From: Clostridiales bacterium
Lineage (GTDB): Bacteria > Bacillota > Clostridia > Saccharofermentanales > Saccharofermentanaceae
Reading direction: 5' to 3'
Assembly: GCA_017529925.1 (NCBI GenBank)
Contig: JAFXMZ010000002.1
Span: 1 to 51,499, forward strand
DNA length: 51,499 nt
Shown here: positions 8,428-16,863 of the stretch, one piece after another
How the letters are laid out: every line of letters starts with the position of its first letter
Numbering within the stretch: position 1 is the stretch's first letter
The notes under the pieces: generated by a model
Databases searched by the model: none
Told to the model about the DNA's origin: nothing
Seen by the model: only the letters and a program-made list of their open reading frames with translations
Translations under genes and position numbers: made by a program

Positions 8428-9939
8428 TTACTTTCCTTCGATTATCTTCTCGGCATCAAGATCGGGGATCGGTCTCGTGGACTGTTTAACCATATTCTCG
8501 ATCTCCTTCTTTGCCTTTGTAACATCTATGAGCGTACCTGCACCGGCAACACATCCTCCGGGACAGGCCATTCCCTCTATGAGCATTCCGTTCTTCTTGC
8601 CGTTCTTCGCGAGGAGAAGTGCAGTCTTACAGTCTGCAAGCCCTTCATAATGCTCACATACGAGAGTCTCATCGGGATAGTATTCCTCAATGCACTTTTT
8701 TATCGCACCCATGACTCCGCCCGCAACGGCATATCCTCTTCCTGCGCCGGTCGCATCGTGGAGCGATCCTTTTGCCTCGACTGTCTTCGGGTCTATGCCC
8801 TTTGCAGTAAAGATAGCATCGAGCTCCTCGAAAGTGATGACAAAATCAACATCAGATCTTACTGTCCTTCTCATGGCCTCGAGCTTTTTTGAAGCACACG
8901 GTCCTATAAATACGACCTTCGCATCAGGATGCTTCTGTTTGATGCTCCTTGCAGTAGCGACCATAGGCGTAAGCTCGAGCGATATCTGATCCTTGACCTC
9001 AGGGAAAAATGTCTTGGCGAGCATAGCCCACGAAGGACAGCATGATGTCAGGGCAAACGGCTTGTCGCCGTGGATCACGTTCTCTACATAATCCCTTGCT
9101 TCGCTTATGGCACCGATATCGGCACCGAGAGCGACTTCATATACCTCGGAAAAACCGAGCTGCTTGAGCGCAGCAACGATCTTGTCCTTTGTAGCTTCGG
9201 GACCGAACTGACCTATATAAGCGGGAGCTATCTCGGCGACTATCTCGTCACCTGACTTCATGGCTCTTATCATCTGGAAGAACTGCGACTTATCAGCTAT
9301 CGCTCCGAAAGGACAGTTGACCATGCACATTCCGCATGACAGGCACTTGGTATTATCTATGACCGCCCTTCCGAGTTCATCGGATCCTATGGCCTTGACA
9401 CCGCATGACAGAGAACAGGGACGCACCTTCCTTCCGATGGCATCATAAGGGCAGCTGGCCTTACACTTTCCGCACTTGATACACTTTTCCTGATCGATAT
9501 GGGAATGACCGTCTATCATGGAAACAGCTCCGACAGGACATACCTCGACACAGTTATGCGACAGGCAGTTCCTGCACAGATTGCTCACCTCATATACATT
9601 ATCTTCACAGGCATTACATGCCGACGGGATGACCTGCATGAGCGGCGGCTCATAATAGATCTCCTCGACCGTACTCTGGTCAAGACCGCTCGTAATATGG
9701 ACGGGAACATTTGCCGGTCTCAGTGACAGTCCCATCGCAAGTCTTGCACGTTCCGCCAGAATAGCTCTTTCCTGATAGATGTTATTGCCGAATTTAGGAG
9801 TCTCTGTCGGAGATATCTTATAAGGCAGCGCCTCAAGATCATCCTTCACGTTGCCGGACTCAAAAGCTATCCTGGCAACCTCAACGAAAACACTTTTACG
9901 AAGTTCGGATACGGGCGTATGCAGACCTCTCATAGACAC
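8428..9939 (-). CDS. [FeFe] hydrogenase, monomeric group B-like
   Basis: A 503-residue iron-only hydrogenase that would reduce protons with ferredoxin electrons in the cytosol. Cysteine-rich ferredoxin modules occupy about residues 115-225 (for example CIKCGKCKASCP and CLSCGMCMVNCP). The H-cluster motifs are L1 TSCCPSW, L2 GPCASKK and L3 EGMACPGGC, so all four H-cluster cysteines are kept. L2 begins with Gly-Pro-Cys rather than the Met-Pro-Cys of classical HydA. That change and the MSMRGLH start fit the group B monomeric type rather than the bifurcating trimer. There is no N-terminal 2Fe-2S domain. The maturases HydE, HydF and HydG are not in this window. It is the first gene of a minus-strand string with the aldo/keto reductase. 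Confidence 0.93.
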   Translation of the reverse strand: MSMRGLHTPVSELRKSVFVEVARIAFESGNVKDDLEALPYKISPTETPKFGNNIYQERAILAERARLAMGLSLRPANVPVHITSGLDQSTVEEIYYEPPLMQVIPSACNACEDNVYEVSNLCRNCLSHNCVEVCPVGAVSMIDGHSHIDQEKCIKCGKCKASCPYDAIGRKVRPCSLSCGVKAIGSDELGRAVIDNTKCLSCGMCMVNCPFGAIADKSQFFQMIRAMKSGDEIVAEIAPAYIGQFGPEATKDKIVAALKQLGFSEVYEVALGADIGAISEARDYVENVIHGDKPFALTSCCPSWAMLAKTFFPEVKDQISLELTPMVATARSIKQKHPDAKVVFIGPCASKKLEAMRRTVRSDVDFVITFEELDAIFTAKGIDPKTVEAKGSLHDATGAGRGYAVAGGVMGAIKKCIEEYYPDETLVCEHYEGLADCKTALLLAKNGKKNGMLIEGMACPGGCVAGAGTLIDVTKAKKEIENMVKQSTRPIPDLDAEKIIEGK

Positions 9940-9966
9940 CTCTCAGATATTCTTTTTCCACTTTTG

Positions 9967-9972
9967 ATTATA
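9967..9972 (-). promoter_or_regulatory. TATAAT -10 element for the hydrogenase gene
   Basis: On the minus strand TGG-TATAAT forms a consensus extended -10 about 28 bases before the ATG. The -35 region is weak. A GAGAGGTG ribosome site follows. Confidence 0.55.
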
Positions 9973-9993
9973 CCACATCGAAAAGGATAAAAG

Positions 9994-10021
9994 AGGCTGT
10001 CCCGCATACTCGGGACAGCCT
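9994..10021 (-). terminator. Intrinsic terminator after the symporter gene
   Basis: On the minus strand AGGCTGTCCCG-AGTATG-CGGGACAGCCT, an 11-bp perfect stem, is followed by CTTTTATCCTTTT. It separates the symporter from the hydrogenase promoter. Confidence 0.88.
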
Positions 10022-10127
10022 CCTGACCATTCGTTCGAAGACCGGATCCGGATCCTTATTCCGTAACGGTCTTATTCAGATAATCATTCGCCCTCAGATA
10101 ATAGTAGTATAGCGATGTCGCGGATTA

Positions 10128-11666
10128 TCAGTCGTCTTCCTGCTCAAGGATAGCCTTGGACTTGACCGTAACAGGAACCTCATATGCTTCGAAAGCATTC
10201 TCGACGAGCTTCTGATCGGGCTTGGGCGTGATAAGGCTGACGACAGGAACGATGATGAATCCCGCGAGCATCGCGAAAGCACCGCAGTTGATGGGTGAAG
10301 CAAGGAGCGTCGGGAACGATGACCTGAAGAACATATTCAGGATCATGATAGCGGAACCGAATATGAAGCATACCCAGCAGGATATCTTTGTCGTCTTCTT
10401 CCAGTAGAGAGAGAAGAGGAAAGGTGCAAGGAATGCGCCTGCGAGAGCACCCCAGGATACGCCCATGAGCTGTGCGATGAACGTTACGGGGCTCGAATAC
10501 TGGACGAGTGCTATGGATGCGGAGATGACGATGAAGACTACGATGAGGACTCTCATCCAGATAACCTTGGACTTCTCCTCCATCTTCTTAGCCGTATCGA
10601 GAACGTCGAGCGTAAGCGTCGAGCTGGAAGTCAGAACGAGTGAAGACAGTGTCGACATCGAAGCCGAGAGAACGAGTATAACAACTACCGCGATAAGGAT
10701 ATCGGGAAGGTTCTCGAGCATCTTGGGAACGATCGCGTCAAATCCGTATGCATCTACCTCCTCCTGGGAAAGGAAGAGCCTTCCGAATCCGCCGAGAAAA
10801 TAGCATCCGCCTGCGACGACTACCGCAAAGAATGTGGAGATGATGGTTCCCTTCTTTATAGCGGACTCATGCTTGATCGCATAGAACTTCTGGACCATCT
10901 GGGGGAGTCCCCATGTACCGAGAGAAGTAAGGATCACGACACCGATGAGGTCAACGGGAAGAGGTCCGAAGAATGATGAATATGCACCGGGGAAATCAGG
11001 GAAGTCTCCCTTGACCTCAGCGAGCTTGATGACGGAACTCATCGCACCTCCGTTGATGTTGAGTACTGCAGCGATGACGGCAACGATACCTGCGAGCATT
11101 ATTATGCCCTGGATAAAGTCATTGACCGCAGTCGCCATATATCCGCCGGCTATAACGTAGATGCCGGTAAGCACAGCCATCGCGATGATGCAGTAGCTGT
11201 AGGGAATGCCGAAAGCCATTTCGAAAAGCCTCGACAGACCGTTATAGAGCGAAGCCGTATAGGGGATGAGGAATATGAACGTGATAAGGGATGCTCCTAT
11301 ACGAAGCGCCTTGGAATCATATCTCCTTGCGAAGAACTCAGGCATCGTCCTGGAGTCGAGCCTGTGTGTCATGAGCCTTGTCCTTCTTCCGAGGATGACC
11401 CATGCCAGAAGTGAACCTATGACTGCATTTCCGAGGCCGATCCATGTTGATGCGATACCGAACTTCCATCCGAACTGGCCCGCATAACCGACAAAGATTA
11501 CAGCCGAAAAATAACTGGTTCCGTAAGCAAATGCAGTAAGCCAGGGACCTACCGATCTTCCTCCGAGAACAAACCCGTTTACGTCTGTCGCCTTCTTGTG
11601 GCATGCGATACCTACCGCTACCATTACGGCGAAGAACAGGACGAGCATAGAGATCTTGATTATCAT
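10128..11666 (-). CDS. Sodium/solute symporter (SSS family)
   Basis: A 512-residue membrane protein with about 13 hydrophobic segments and the SSS-family start: an N-terminal helix, then FVLGGRSVGPWLTAFAYGTS with the conserved Gly-Gly-Arg-Ser. Ser/Thr-rich helices that bind sodium in this family are present (ASMSTLSSLVLTSSSTLT in the middle of the protein). It resembles proline (PutP) and pantothenate-type carriers; the substrate cannot be assigned from sequence alone. A consensus promoter overlaps the 3' end of the upstream kinase-like gene, so it can be expressed on its own. SD AAAGGGGAG lies at normal distance. Confidence 0.9.
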   Translation of the reverse strand: MIIKISMLVLFFAVMVAVGIACHKKATDVNGFVLGGRSVGPWLTAFAYGTSYFSAVIFVGYAGQFGWKFGIASTWIGLGNAVIGSLLAWVILGRRTRLMTHRLDSRTMPEFFARRYDSKALRIGASLITFIFLIPYTASLYNGLSRLFEMAFGIPYSYCIIAMAVLTGIYVIAGGYMATAVNDFIQGIIMLAGIVAVIAAVLNINGGAMSSVIKLAEVKGDFPDFPGAYSSFFGPLPVDLIGVVILTSLGTWGLPQMVQKFYAIKHESAIKKGTIISTFFAVVVAGGCYFLGGFGRLFLSQEEVDAYGFDAIVPKMLENLPDILIAVVVILVLSASMSTLSSLVLTSSSTLTLDVLDTAKKMEEKSKVIWMRVLIVVFIVISASIALVQYSSPVTFIAQLMGVSWGALAGAFLAPFLFSLYWKKTTKISCWVCFIFGSAIMILNMFFRSSFPTLLASPINCGAFAMLAGFIIVPVVSLITPKPDQKLVENAFEAYEVPVTVKSKAILEQEDD

Positions 11667-11697
11667 ACTGATTCTCCCCTTTATGAAACAAATAAAA

Positions 11698-11723
11698 AAC
11701 GAGGTCTTATAAAAGACCCCGTT
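11698..11723 (-). terminator. Intrinsic terminator between kinase-like and symporter genes
   Basis: On the minus strand AACGGGGTCTT-TTAT-AAGACCTCGTT (one mismatch) is followed by a T-run. It should end transcripts of the cytidylate-kinase-like gene. Confidence 0.82.
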
Positions 11724-11725
11724 AA

Positions 11726-11754
11726 ATCTAAACCAAATACTATGATCCTGTCAA
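11726..11754 (-). promoter_or_regulatory. Promoter for the symporter gene, overlapping the upstream stop codon
   Basis: Minus-strand TTGACA (11749-11754), 17-base spacer, TTAGAT (11726-11731). The TGA inside TTGACA is the stop codon of the kinase-like gene. The predicted start near 11719 falls inside the 5' arm of the terminator, so transcripts starting here carry a shortened hairpin, while read-through RNA carries the full one. Confidence 0.65.
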
Positions 11755-12380
11755 TCTTTATTCACTTCATTCTCTGATCCTTTTATGACATTCTCGAGGA
11801 TCTCGACACATTTGTCGTGACCGAGCTTTGAGGAATTAAGCGTCAGATCATAATTGGGAGCAAATCCCCACTGAAGATCCGTGAAATGCTTATGGTTGAC
11901 AGCCCTCTTCTTATCCTTGTCATTGAGCCTCTTCTCGATCTTGACCTCGCTCTGGCCGTATTTACGGAGGACCCTGTTGATCCTGAACTCCATATCGGCA
12001 TGTATGAAGACATTTAAGACTCCTTCAAAATCCTTCAGTATGTAATCGGCATTACGGCCTACGATGACACAGGGCTTTCCCTTCTCGGCGATCTGTCTTA
12101 CGATCTTCCTCTGGACGGTCCACAGGTAATCATGAGTGCTCATTCCGTTCATTATCCCGGGGATACCGTGGCTCTCGAATCCGTATGAGAATACTGTCTT
12201 TCCGGGAGCCTCTTCACTCTTGCTCGCTACGAATTCCTTCGAAAAGCCTGTCTCAAGGGAGATCTCATCGATTATATCCTTGTCGTAGTAATCCCATCCG
12301 AGCCTGTTCGCGATATCTTTGGCAATGGATCTTCCTCCGCTTCCGAACTGTCTGCTTATAGTCAAAATGCGAATAGCCAT
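11751..12380 (-). CDS. Cytidylate-kinase-like protein
   Basis: A 209-residue P-loop protein. The start TISRQFGSGGRSIAKDIA carries the Walker-A-like loop of the cytidylate-kinase-like family found widely in Clostridia. Further family features are DIIDEIS, a conserved CVIVGRNADYIL segment and an arginine-rich lid region. It is not the housekeeping Cmk that pairs with ribosomal protein S1: the sequence is shorter and diverged, and no rpsA is nearby. The nucleotide or other substrate is unknown. It has its own promoter and a terminator directly after it. Confidence 0.85.
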   Translation of the reverse strand: MAIRILTISRQFGSGGRSIAKDIANRLGWDYYDKDIIDEISLETGFSKEFVASKSEEAPGKTVFSYGFESHGIPGIMNGMSTHDYLWTVQRKIVRQIAEKGKPCVIVGRNADYILKDFEGVLNVFIHADMEFRINRVLRKYGQSEVKIEKRLNDKDKKRAVNHKHFTDLQWGFAPNYDLTLNSSKLGHDKCVEILENVIKGSENEVNKD

Positions 12381-12412
12381 GATACACCTCCGCGGTATGT
12401 ATTTCTGATGTT

Positions 12413-12442
12413 ATTTTACCCTTTTCCCATGAAATGTGTCAA
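12413..12442 (-). promoter_or_regulatory. Promoter for the cytidylate-kinase-like gene
   Basis: Minus-strand TTGACA (12437-12442), 18-base spacer, TAAAAT (12413-12418), directly after the stop of the LTA-synthase-like gene. Confidence 0.7.
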
Positions 12443-12446
12443 AAGA

Positions 12447-14396
12447 TCATCTGTCAAAATACTCATAATAGAGCAGGCTCTTGTAGAGCCTTATGGCTTC
12501 GGCTTCTTCTCCCGCGGCATCCCTAAGAGGCTGCCACTGTTCCTTCTCGAGGGAATAATATCCCATGGAGCCGAAGCAGGGGACCACTTTTCGGAGTGAA
12601 GCAACAAAATCAAAATACTCCGAGTTGCCGATGCCCGCCGCCTCAAGGACATCAAGTGCGAGATAGTTAAGGCTCGTATACGGATAGCCGTCATTGAACT
12701 GCCTGTTATAGACATCCTCCGGCATGTCGTAATTAGTCCAGATGATATAAGGTACGACCCACTTCTCAGCTCCCATATCCATACTGCCCGGTACAGCTAT
12801 ATTAGGCTGGTGATCGCCGAAGATCAGGACCGTATACTTCTCATCGCTCTTCGCAAGCTCGCCGAGGAAGTATTCGAGTGCAAGGTCGCTCTCATGCTCG
12901 AGAGTCAGGAACCTGTTGAGCTCGGGGACATATGCAGCATCGCCCTTCAGATACTGCTTAACCTTAAGATCATCGTAGTCCATATCATATCCGCCGTGAT
13001 TCTGCATCGTTACGAGGAGTGCGAACTTGGGGCCGTCTCCCCTCTTCTCCAGCATCTGAAGGAGGTTCCTGTACGCGGCCTTATCCGATACATATCCCCT
13101 GATCAGATCCGATTTATCGTAGTCAAAATCGTCGATGAAATAATAGTCATCAAAGCCCAGGTTGGGATAAGCTGTCGTTCTCGACCATCCTGATGCAAGA
13201 TACGGGTGCATCGCGAAAGTGTCATATCCGAGTTCTTTCGCATAGGATGAAAGAGAATAAGTCGGCTTGTTGATGAACATCGTAAAAGGGATCATGCCGT
13301 TGGGAAGCGGACATGTGGGAAGACATGTAAGCACCTCAGCCTCGGAATTAGGGGTACGTCCACCGAAGACAGGAGCCTGTAAATAACCCTTTATCGTATT
13401 CTCCTTGAGCGAATGCCAGTAAGGGATAGGATCCTCGAACTTGCCCGTGACGCTTGTATAGATCGACATGTCCGTATAGGATTCCGAAAGCACGATGATT
13501 ATATTAGAAGGCTCGTCCGGCATCGCATCGGCGGGCGCCTTGGAATCGACCAGTGATTCCATCTGCTTGCTGTCATATCCTTCAGGCGGCTTATAGCCCA
13601 TCTGCTCCATGAGGATGGAGAAATTGGTAATATATCCGTTTGTCATCGTTCCCTCGTCACCCCAGCTCATTATCGGAGTGTGATATGCGATGTCATCGGC
13701 TACAAGAAGGAGCGTTCCGAATGAAAGGACAGCCGCTGCCGTGCACGCAAGACGCTGACCGACAAATGAGTCCCTGGTCTTTTCGACACGGAAATGAAGG
13801 AAAGTCCATATGAATATCGCATAAGGAAGGATCATGAAGAAGAACGGCAGGAACAGAGGAAGTGAATAACCTCCGATGACGTTCATGGCAGTCTTCGTGC
13901 CGTAGATATCGAAAGGGATAAACTCCGATCCCCTGAAGTTATAAACAAAATAGTTTGTCAGAACGACCAGGAAGACCGGTAACGGAGCCATGGCTGCCGC
14001 CCACTTGGGAGGCGCGCAGCAGGCCCTGAGGAGGAAATATACAACGAGCACACACAGGAACTCCACCTGTATCTGCTCCATATTCGTATCAATGATGAAC
14101 GAGAATATCGACTTCTGCCCTTCAAAGAATTCATGGCCGACACATGTCATGAGCCTGTCTACATAGAGGACAAATACTGTCGTGATCGTCGGAAAGAAAG
14201 CATCATATACTGCATTCCTGCCTGCATTGAGCCTGACATCGGGAATAGCAAAAGCGCCGAGGATAAGGTAGATGAAAACAGCCTCGTGATAACGTGTAAA
14301 CGAGACAGCCGCGCCGGCCAGTACGATCGCCGCGATGATGATATATCTGATGATGTTCTTCTTACCTTTGGCAACTTTTAGCTTCATATCGTTCAT
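12447..14396 (-). CDS. LTA-synthase-family membrane sulfatase (phosphoglycerol transferase)
   Basis: A 649-residue protein with five to six N-terminal membrane helices and an extracytoplasmic alkaline-phosphatase/sulfatase domain from about residue 295. Signature elements are NIIIVLSESYTD (metal ligand Glu), GGRTPNSEAEVLTC (probable Thr nucleophile), GWSRTTAYPN and LIFGDHQPN (Asp-His pair). These match LtaS-type enzymes, which transfer phosphoglycerol from phosphatidylglycerol to a surface polymer; the exact acceptor is open. The ORF starts at 14396, but a consensus -10 box ends only two bases before that ATG. The next in-frame ATG, at 14387, is the more likely start and would give a nearly leaderless mRNA. 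No Shine-Dalgarno site precedes either. Confidence 0.9.
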   Translation of the reverse strand: MNDMKLKVAKGKKNIIRYIIIAAIVLAGAAVSFTRYHEAVFIYLILGAFAIPDVRLNAGRNAVYDAFFPTITTVFVLYVDRLMTCVGHEFFEGQKSIFSFIIDTNMEQIQVEFLCVLVVYFLLRACCAPPKWAAAMAPLPVFLVVLTNYFVYNFRGSEFIPFDIYGTKTAMNVIGGYSLPLFLPFFFMILPYAIFIWTFLHFRVEKTRDSFVGQRLACTAAAVLSFGTLLLVADDIAYHTPIMSWGDEGTMTNGYITNFSILMEQMGYKPPEGYDSKQMESLVDSKAPADAMPDEPSNIIIVLSESYTDMSIYTSVTGKFEDPIPYWHSLKENTIKGYLQAPVFGGRTPNSEAEVLTCLPTCPLPNGMIPFTMFINKPTYSLSSYAKELGYDTFAMHPYLASGWSRTTAYPNLGFDDYYFIDDFDYDKSDLIRGYVSDKAAYRNLLQMLEKRGDGPKFALLVTMQNHGGYDMDYDDLKVKQYLKGDAAYVPELNRFLTLEHESDLALEYFLGELAKSDEKYTVLIFGDHQPNIAVPGSMDMGAEKWVVPYIIWTNYDMPEDVYNRQFNDGYPYTSLNYLALDVLEAAGIGNSEYFDFVASLRKVVPCFGSMGYYSLEKEQWQPLRDAAGEEAEAIRLYKSLLYYEYFDR

Positions 14397-14397
14397 T

Positions 14398-14426
14398 ATT
14401 GTATTAAATTAATGCTTTTGTGACAA
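14398..14426 (-). promoter_or_regulatory. Promoter for the LTA-synthase-like gene
   Basis: Minus-strand TTGTCA (14421-14426), 17-base spacer, TACAAT (14398-14403). The predicted transcription start is near 14391, downstream of the first ATG. Confidence 0.75.
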
Positions 14427-14434
14427 CATCATTC

Positions 14435-14463
14435 TTTACGCGTAAATATAATTTGAGTATAAT
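14435..14463 (+). promoter_or_regulatory. Promoter for ddh
   Basis: TTTACG (14435-14440), 17-base spacer, consensus TATAAT (14458-14463). A CAGGAGG ribosome site sits before the ATG at 14499. Confidence 0.75.
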
Positions 14464-14498
14464 CCAAAACAAATTTAATTGATCTCAGGAGGCTCTAT

Positions 14499-15485
14499 AT
14501 GGCTATAAGGATTGGAATCGTAGGTTACGGCAACCTTGCACGCGGAGTCGAGAGCGAGCTCCGCAAGAATCCCGACATGAAGCTCTGCGGTGTATTTACA
14601 AGACGCGATCCGTCTTCAGTTACGCTCCGCACCGAAGGTGTTCCCGTTTATTCATCATCAAAGATCCCCGAGATGAAGGACGATTTTGACGTTCTCATCA
14701 TCTGCGGCGGTTCAGCAACGGATCTTCCCGAGATGACAAAGGAGTACGCAAAGTACTTTAACGTTATCGACAGCTTCGATACTCATGCAAAGATCCCCGA
14801 GCACTTCGCTGCAGTAGACGCTTCAGCTAAGAGTGCTAACAAGGTCGCTGTCATCTCAGTCGGCTGGGATCCCGGAATGTTCTCCCTCACGAGACTCTAT
14901 TCCAACTGCATCCTCACGGAAGGAAATGATTATACTTTCTGGGGCAAGGGCGTAAGCCAGGGACACTCTGATGCCATCAGGAGAGTACCCGGTGTCAAGA
15001 ACGGCAAGCAGTACACTATCCCCGTCGAAAGTGCACTCGCAGCTGTAAGATCGGGCTCCAACCCTGAGCTCACGACACGCATGAAGCACACAAGAGAGTG
15101 CTTCGTTGTTGCTGAGGAAGGCGCTGACAAGGCTCTCATCGAGAAGACGATCAAGGAGATGCCCAACTACTTCTCCGATTATGACACGACAGTACACTTC
15201 ATCTCCGAGGAGGAATTCAACAGAGACCATCAGGGAATGGCTCACGGCGGATTCGTCTTCAGGAGCGGCACGACAGGATTTGACGGTGAGCACAAGCACG
15301 TCATCGAGTACTCCCTCAAGCTCGATTCGAACCCCGAATTCACGGCTTCCGTTCTTATCGCTTATGCACGTGCAGCATACCGTCTCGATCAGCAGGGCGA
15401 CTCCGGATGCAAGACTGTTTTCGATATCGCACCTGCGCTCCTCTCTCCCCTCTCCGGTGATGAGATAAGAGCCCACATGCTCTGA
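14499..15485 (+). CDS. ddh: meso-Diaminopimelate D-dehydrogenase
   Basis: NADPH-dependent enzyme that makes meso-diaminopimelate in one step from tetrahydrodipicolinate, for lysine and peptidoglycan. The 328 residues match the family length. The N-terminal Rossmann motif is GIVGYGNLARGVE. The family-typical segments GVFTRRDP, FNVIDSFDTHAKIPEHF, VISVGWDPGMFSLTRLY, WGKGVSQGHSDAIRRVPGV and a C-terminal HKHVIEYSLKLDSNPEFTA are all present. It is a single-gene unit with its own promoter and downstream hairpin, divergent from the LTA-synthase-like gene. The window also holds dapL, a second route to the same pathway. Confidence 0.96.
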   Translation: MAIRIGIVGYGNLARGVESELRKNPDMKLCGVFTRRDPSSVTLRTEGVPVYSSSKIPEMKDDFDVLIICGGSATDLPEMTKEYAKYFNVIDSFDTHAKIPEHFAAVDASAKSANKVAVISVGWDPGMFSLTRLYSNCILTEGNDYTFWGKGVSQGHSDAIRRVPGVKNGKQYTIPVESALAAVRSGSNPELTTRMKHTRECFVVAEEGADKALIEKTIKEMPNYFSDYDTTVHFISEEEFNRDHQGMAHGGFVFRSGTTGFDGEHKHVIEYSLKLDSNPEFTASVLIAYARAAYRLDQQGDSGCKTVFDIAPALLSPLSGDEIRAHML

Positions 15486-15546
15486 TATCCTTTTCGACTG
15501 ATATAACAGAAAAAAACAATTTAGAGCCCCCGATGTCTGAAGTGAA

Positions 15547-15575
15547 CCCCCAAAGTTGGACAAAGACTTTGGGGG
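15547..15575 (+). terminator. Hairpin after ddh, resembles an IS3/IS150-type end
   Basis: CCCCCAAAGT (15547-15556) pairs perfectly with ACTTTGGGGG (15566-15575) across TGGACAAAG, followed by CTATCTTTTGCTTT. It can end the ddh mRNA. The preceding bases give TGAAGTGAACCCCCAAAG, which looks like the terminal inverted repeat of IS150-group elements. No transposase is present on either side. Confidence 0.7.
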
Positions 15576-15618
15576 CTATCTTTTGCTTTAATTGAAGGGA
15601 TCCCTCAGGATCCGGTCA

Positions 15619-16863
15619 TCATTTGTCGGAACCCGCGATACGGTTGAGCTTCTCAAGACGGTCCTTCAAAGACTGAAGGCTCTTTATGGAGCTGTCCGTC
15701 TCATTTGCAAATCTTGCTGCAGGTGAAGTTATATCGACTACATCGCCTTTAGGTCCCTTAAGCTCGGCAGCACCTTCCTCGATCGTACTCGTAACTGCCA
15801 CAGGCTCCTTGGGCGCAGAATCCTTCTTCGCATGCCCGAGCTCAAAGCTCCTTGCAAGATCGCGGATGCTCTTGCCCGGCGACACGAGAGATCTGGTCTC
15901 GACGCCTGAAGGCTTCTCGGTACGCGGTGCGGCAGCAGGTATTATCGAAGACGAAGTAAACGTCGGGAATGACTTCATCGTAGGAACGGATGTCCTCTTC
16001 ATAGGGGCTGAGAATCTGGATGAAAGAGAAGGAACGGGCGTCGAATCAGGAGCCTCCTCCTTCTTTTCCGAAGGTGCGGGAGAAGCGGCCGGAGCAGGAG
16101 CAGAAACGGAAACTGTCTCTTTCTTCTCTGTCTCTTTCTTCTCTGTCTTTTTCTCCTCTTCCTGCTCTCCTGTCCTTCCGTAACAGAAATCGATAGCATA
16201 TCTTACCGCCAGTGTATCAGGCTGACCGTTAGCCAGTCCGCACGCGATCGCAGTAACGATACTATACTTGTTGGTATCAAATCCGGGAGCAGGCTCAGGC
16301 TTATCGATCCACATGCTTCCTGTCCCGACAAAATAGAGTGCCTGATAGTCGGTCTTCTCATTTCCCCTGATAAAGACATTGCAGCCGTAGACATTGTAGA
16401 TCTTCTTGGCAGCCCTCAGATAATCACTCTTCATCGGGCACTCGAATTCGCACAAAAGCTCAGCTTCAAAGGAGTTGAGCACCACGAATTTCATTCTGGG
16501 AAGGAGATAGTCACATACTGCATAGAAAGCATCTTCACGAAGGAGGATTGCACCTTTATCGGATATGATCGATGGCGCTGCAACTACAGCCGGATGATCT
16601 TTCGCTGCAAGTTTCTCTGAAAGTCTCTTTATTACATCAGGATCAGTCAGGTAACCAATGCTGACTGCAGCAGTATCACACTCATCGAAAACGTAATCCA
16701 GGATCTCAGTAACGTCATTCTTCTCGGAAGTGCCGTCCGCACTGTAAATAACAGGCATAACCGCAAGAGGATCAAGACCGTAGTCCTTGATCGTACTGAT
16801 GCTCCTGCCAAGATCGTAATCGGAATTCTCAACAGAATCCGATATCGACAGCACTGTTCTCAT
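15619..16863 (-). CDS. ThiD/PdxK-fold protein with long disordered tail, probable non-canonical kinase
   Basis: The first ~230 of 414 residues follow the ribokinase-like fold of hydroxymethylpyrimidine/pyridoxal kinases: an IKDYGLDPLAVMPVI start, an AVVAAPSIISDKGAILL segment, LLPRMKFVVLNSFEAELLC and GCNVFIRGNE. The position where ThiD has its catalytic Gly-Thr-Gly-Cys loop reads FDTNKYSIVTAIACGL, so the anion hole and catalytic Cys/Asp look lost. The remaining ~180 residues are low complexity (Lys/Glu runs, then Ser/Pro/Ala) and probably disordered, ending in a short helical segment with IKSLQSLKDRLEKL. It may be a pseudo-kinase or binding protein. The ribosome site GGGGG precedes the ATG. 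It stands alone, convergent to ddh. Confidence 0.6.
   Translation of the reverse strand: MRTVLSISDSVENSDYDLGRSISTIKDYGLDPLAVMPVIYSADGTSEKNDVTEILDYVFDECDTAAVSIGYLTDPDVIKRLSEKLAAKDHPAVVAAPSIISDKGAILLREDAFYAVCDYLLPRMKFVVLNSFEAELLCEFECPMKSDYLRAAKKIYNVYGCNVFIRGNEKTDYQALYFVGTGSMWIDKPEPAPGFDTNKYSIVTAIACGLANGQPDTLAVRYAIDFCYGRTGEQEEEKKTEKKETEKKETVSVSAPAPAASPAPSEKKEEAPDSTPVPSLSSRFSAPMKRTSVPTMKSFPTFTSSSIIPAAAPRTEKPSGVETRSLVSPGKSIRDLARSFELGHAKKDSAPKEPVAVTSTIEEGAAELKGPKGDVVDITSPAARFANETDSSIKSLQSLKDRLEKLNRIAGSDK

Noticed and set aside
7255..9939. Electron-bifurcating hydrogenase operon
   Set aside because: No NuoE/NuoF-like subunits are next to the hydrogenase; the neighbour is an aldo/keto reductase.
11751..12380. 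Housekeeping cytidylate kinase cmk
   Set aside because: Sequence is of the cytidylate-kinase-like family and the usual neighbours are missing.
14856..15563. Minus-strand open frame of 235 codons
   Set aside because: Antisense to ddh; no family resemblance.
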